A stretch of 7,526 nt of DNA from Pseudomonadota bacterium (lineage in GTDB: Bacteria; Myxococcota_A; Polyangia; Fen-1088): the NCBI GenBank assembly GCA_017881285.1, contig JADGRD010000160.1, positions 1-7,526 of the forward strand, written 5' to 3'. Positions 5,915-7,526 of the stretch are shown here, piece after piece. The position numbers and the translations under genes were made by a program. Every line of letters starts with the position of its first letter. The stretch's first letter is position 1. The notes under the pieces were generated by a model, which made no database searches, was not told the DNA's origin, and worked only from the letters and a program-made list of their open reading frames with translations.

Positions 5915-7078
5915 ATGAAGATCGACAGCATAGACAAGACCGTCAAGAAAGCCCTCGAAAGCGAGTACTACAAGATCCCGCGCTTTCAGCGGCCGTATTC
6001 ATGGGACCGCGCCAATGTCGAGGACTTTTGGACCGACGTTGTGATGGACAACGAATCACCCTACTTCATTGGGTCGATCGTGCTCTTCCGGGACGGTGAT
6101 GGCCTCGGAGTAGTAGACGGCCAGCAGCGGCTTACCACCATCGTCATGCTGTTGTGTGCTCTCAGGAACGTGCTGCACGCGCAGGGGTTCGTCGACCTCG
6201 CGAATGGCATCCATCAGTTGGTCGAGCGCCGCGACATGGACAACAAGCTCCGCTTCGTCCTGCACACCGAAAGCTCCTACCCGTACCTCCATGAGTACAT
6301 CATGAAGTATGGCCCGCCACAGGTCTCGTTAAAGGACACAAGCGAGGAACAGCTCCTGCGAGATGCCTTCGGCTACATAACCGACCAGATCGCGGACCAG
6401 GTTGCCAAGTGCAAGGCCGACTCAACACTTAACACGGAGCCCAAACGCCGAGCTGCCGTTCAGCGCCGGCTCGTCGACATCCGCGATCGAGTGGTCAACC
6501 TCAAGATCATTTCAGTGGAACTCGACAACGAGGACGACGCGTATGTCATCTTCGAAACGTTGAACACCCGAGGGAAGGACCTTCAAGTGTCCCACCTTGT
6601 GAAGAATCACTTTACGAAGCTGCTCAAACAATCGAACAAGGGCGTTGACATTCCGAGCCTCAACTGGAACGAGCTCCTTGCCCTGCTTGAGACCTCCCAG
6701 AGCGACATCGACATCGACTCGTTTCTTCACCACTATTGGCTGTCGAAGTACAGCTACGTCACCGAGAAACAGCTCTTCAAACAGTTTCGGAAGATCGTCA
6801 CGAAGGCGTGTGCGTCCGAGGTCCTAAATGCGCTGAAGGGGGATGCAAAACTCTACCGTGCCATCTATGAGCCGTCCTACCTTTCCTGGAACTTCGAGGA
6901 GCGAGAGGTAACCCGATCGCTTCATGCACTCTCGAACGTCTTCAAAGTGAAGCAACCAGTGCCACTCGTGCTGGCACTTCTGCGGGACTACAAGGCGAAG
7001 GGCATTTCTCTTGCCGCCCTGAAGGAGACTCTTCGTGCAACAGAGGCATTCCACTTCACTTTCACAGCAATCGCGTGA
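5219..7078 (+). CDS. Chimeric ORF: truncated IS91-family transposase fused to truncated GmrSD-type DUF262 protein
   Basis: One uninterrupted frame of 619 codons carries two unrelated modules. Residues ~17-232 are the N-terminal part of an IS91-family transposase: cysteines 77, 80, 90, 96 and 99 form the zinc-binding region (FCAGC, then CKARAVCPSC), and NPHLHTAFLDGVY (188-200) is the HUH motif. Residues 233-619 match the N-terminal DUF262 module of GmrSD-like proteins: IPRFQRPYSW (253-262), DGQQRLTT (300-307) and FETLNTRGKDL (445-455). The frame opens at 5207, so the earliest start is the TTG at 5219 (or GTG 5222); homology from YSRREPAKTALY (17-28) argues against the ATG at 5309. The transposase tyrosines, normally C-terminal to HUH, are absent. 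The DUF1524 nuclease half expected in GmrSD is also absent, the protein stopping at FHFTFTAIA. It may be an expressed fusion, a neutral remnant or an assembly join; activity of either module is doubtful. Confidence 0.8.
   Translation: MVEAAARAQPASAGPVYSRREPAKTALYKVMQEHLLTFEQQWTDQASGRTLPKFVTEELHKYMDCGILGRGFAHLFCAGCREHHVVAFSCKARAVCPSCLGRRMNEGALKLTDYVLPDVPLRQFVLTMPFPLRFPLAFDGKLLGQVVRIFTDTVATWYKRRHVDRGLPAGESGAVTVIQRANSDLRLNPHLHTAFLDGVYSPDGDGKGQMFHPAPAPMQQEIEALVCRASKRMKIDSIDKTVKKALESEYYKIPRFQRPYSWDRANVEDFWTDVVMDNESPYFIGSIVLFRDGDGLGVVDGQQRLTTIVMLLCALRNVLHAQGFVDLANGIHQLVERRDMDNKLRFVLHTESSYPYLHEYIMKYGPPQVSLKDTSEEQLLRDAFGYITDQIADQVAKCKADSTLNTEPKRRAAVQRRLVDIRDRVVNLKIISVELDNEDDAYVIFETLNTRGKDLQVSHLVKNHFTKLLKQSNKGVDIPSLNWNELLALLETSQSDIDIDSFLHHYWLSKYSYVTEKQLFKQFRKIVTKACASEVLNALKGDAKLYRAIYEPSYLSWNFEEREVTRSLHALSNVFKVKQPVPLVLALLRDYKAKGISLAALKETLRATEAFHFTFTAIA
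5915..7078 (+). pseudogene. GmrS-like DUF262 gene, 3' truncated, joined at its own start codon to the transposase fragment
   Basis: The segment starts with MKIDSIDKTVKKALES, which looks like a natural DUF262 N-terminus, at the ATG 5915-5917. It continues through the NTP-binding-type motif DGQQRLTT (its own residues 68-75) and the FETLNTRGKD motif (213-222) for 387 codons. In GmrSD type IV restriction enzymes this half is the ParB/Srx-like NTPase module and is followed by a DUF1524 HNH-type nuclease, which is not present. From my memory of the family, FHFTFTA is normally followed by a further 150-200 residues, so the 3' end is cut near 7072. Sampled G+C is 45-57%, lower than both flanks, consistent with transfer. 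An independent start at 5915 has only a weak GAG (5905-5907) upstream. It is probably non-functional as a restriction enzyme. Confidence 0.7.
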
Positions 7079-7358
7079 GCTCCTCCGGCCGGTCCTCGGT
7101 GCCGACTACGACTCGGCGATCGTCACCGACGGCACGAGCCCCGATTGCCCGGCGATGACCGGGCCGACGCCGAGCTGCCCGCTGCCGGCAGGCTCCAACT
7201 TCGCTACCTGGGCGCTCGCTTCAACCGGTCTATCCGTCACGTTCCAGGAATATCAGGTCGGCGCCTACGCCGACGGCACCCCGTCCGTCGTCATTCCCTG
7301 GTCGGCCCTGGCCGGCGTGGTCAAGTCGGATGGGCCCGCGGCGCGCCTCGTTCCGTAG
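7073..7358 (+). pseudogene. C-terminal remnant of a DUF3298 (RsiV-like) domain protein
   Basis: The frame ending with the TAG at 7356-7358 encodes about 95 recognisable residues. They read from RELLRPVLGADYD, through SNFATWALASTGLSVTF, to EYQVGAYADGTPSV and VIPWSALAGVV. The last parts match the C-terminal half of DUF3298, with its typical 'F..YqVGpyA.G...V.IPw..L' pattern. The N-terminal part of such a protein (signal peptide, PdaC/DUF4163-like region) is absent. The open frame can be extended to a GTG at 7035, but the 13 or so residues gained come from the DUF262 gene read out of frame and look meaningless. G+C jumps to about 75% (7141-7200) straight after the junction. It is probably a decapitated resident gene, possibly of an exported or lipoprotein type. 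No ribosome binding site is evident. Confidence 0.65.
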
Positions 7359-7470
7359 CGGCCTGGACGTGAGCCCGCGTACACCGGAACGCTCCGATGT
7401 CGCTCCTCGTTCCTCGCTATTCTTCGCTCCGGGCGACAATAGCCGTCGCCGCGGGGCCAACCGCAGCTTC

Positions 7471-7475
7471 GGAGG
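7471..7475 (+). promoter_or_regulatory. Strong ribosome binding site for the gene at the right edge
   Basis: GGAGG lies five bases before the ATG at 7481 and fixes the start of the partial gene. The preceding stretch 7359-7470 is non-coding as far as I can tell. It contains several CGCT/CGCTCC words (7390, 7401, 7415, 7425) in a pyrimidine-rich tract but no clear terminator or promoter. Confidence 0.75.
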
Positions 7476-7480
7476 ATTCA

Positions 7481-7526
7481 ATGGCGGCTGAGTACAACGC
7501 GACGGTGGCGAGCCGGGTCGAGGTTG
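7481..7526 (+). CDS. Start of a gene cut by the window edge, possibly ferredoxin-NADP reductase
   Basis: Only 15 complete codons are visible, starting MAAEYNATVASRVEV. The ATG is preceded at a good distance by GGAGG. The pattern 'EYNATV..R.EV' recalls the opening beta-strand of ferredoxin/flavodoxin-NADP reductases of some proteobacteria, which reads similarly before the FAD-binding region. With so few residues this is a suggestion from memory, not a domain match; other beta-barrel oxidoreductases or unrelated proteins are possible. The gene is 3' partial. It appears to be a normal resident gene, marking the end of the disturbed region. Confidence 0.4.
   Translation, partial: MAAEYNATVASRVEV

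Noticed and set aside
7035..7358. 107-codon frame starting at a GTG, as an independent intact small gene
   Set aside because: The first ~13 residues come from the DUF262 gene out of frame, there is no ribosome binding site, and the remainder is only the C-terminal half of a DUF3298 domain. A truncated remnant explains it better.
1..7526. CRISPR array, tRNA, rRNA or riboswitch
   Set aside because: No spaced direct repeats of CRISPR type, no tRNA-like cloverleaf or CCA end, and no rRNA-like conserved words were seen on either strand while reading; no covariance-model search was possible.

Overview
The window is GC-rich. Several sampled 60-base stretches of the left part count 65-75% G+C by eye. 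It looks like a chromosomal segment from a deltaproteobacterial or myxobacterial-type organism. That guess rests on base composition, a PATAN/DUF4388 response regulator next to a hybrid CheA, and a soluble receptor gene; it is inference and no taxonomic marker gene is present.

Left two-thirds (275-5166): a compact four-gene chemosensory operon on the + strand, with intergenic gaps of 3, -4 and 12 bases. The order is response regulator with a DUF4388/PATAN output domain, CheW-type coupling protein, soluble methyl-accepting receptor without membrane or sensor domain, and hybrid CheA histidine kinase (HPt, dimerisation, ATPase, CheW-like, receiver). The likely signal path is receptor to CheW/CheA, autophosphorylation of CheA His75, then phosphotransfer to Asp54 of the first-gene regulator. 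The receiver fused to CheA has Ala at the position of the phospho-accepting Asp, so it is probably a pseudo-receiver, leaving the PATAN protein as the only intact phospho-acceptor visible here. No cheR, cheB or cheY lies in the window. The layout recalls alternative-function systems (Frz/Pil-like) more than flagellar chemotaxis.

Right third (about 5167-7358): a mosaic of three broken genes. One long open frame (5219-7078) joins the first ~232 codons of an IS91-family transposase (zinc-binding region plus HUH motif) in frame to what looks like the native start codon of a GmrSD-type DUF262 protein. That protein in turn loses its C-terminal part near base 7072. Immediately after, in another frame, is the C-terminal end of a DUF3298 protein (about 7073-7358). 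The DUF262 piece is less GC-rich (45-57% in sampled stretches) than its flanks, which fits horizontal acquisition. This is either a genuine gene fusion, debris in an IS-driven hotspot, or in the least interesting case an assembly chimera.

Right edge (7481-7526): the first 15 codons of a new + strand gene behind a strong ribosome binding site. The start resembles ferredoxin-NADP reductases, but too little is visible for a firm call. No RNA genes, CRISPR arrays or convincing intrinsic terminators were found.
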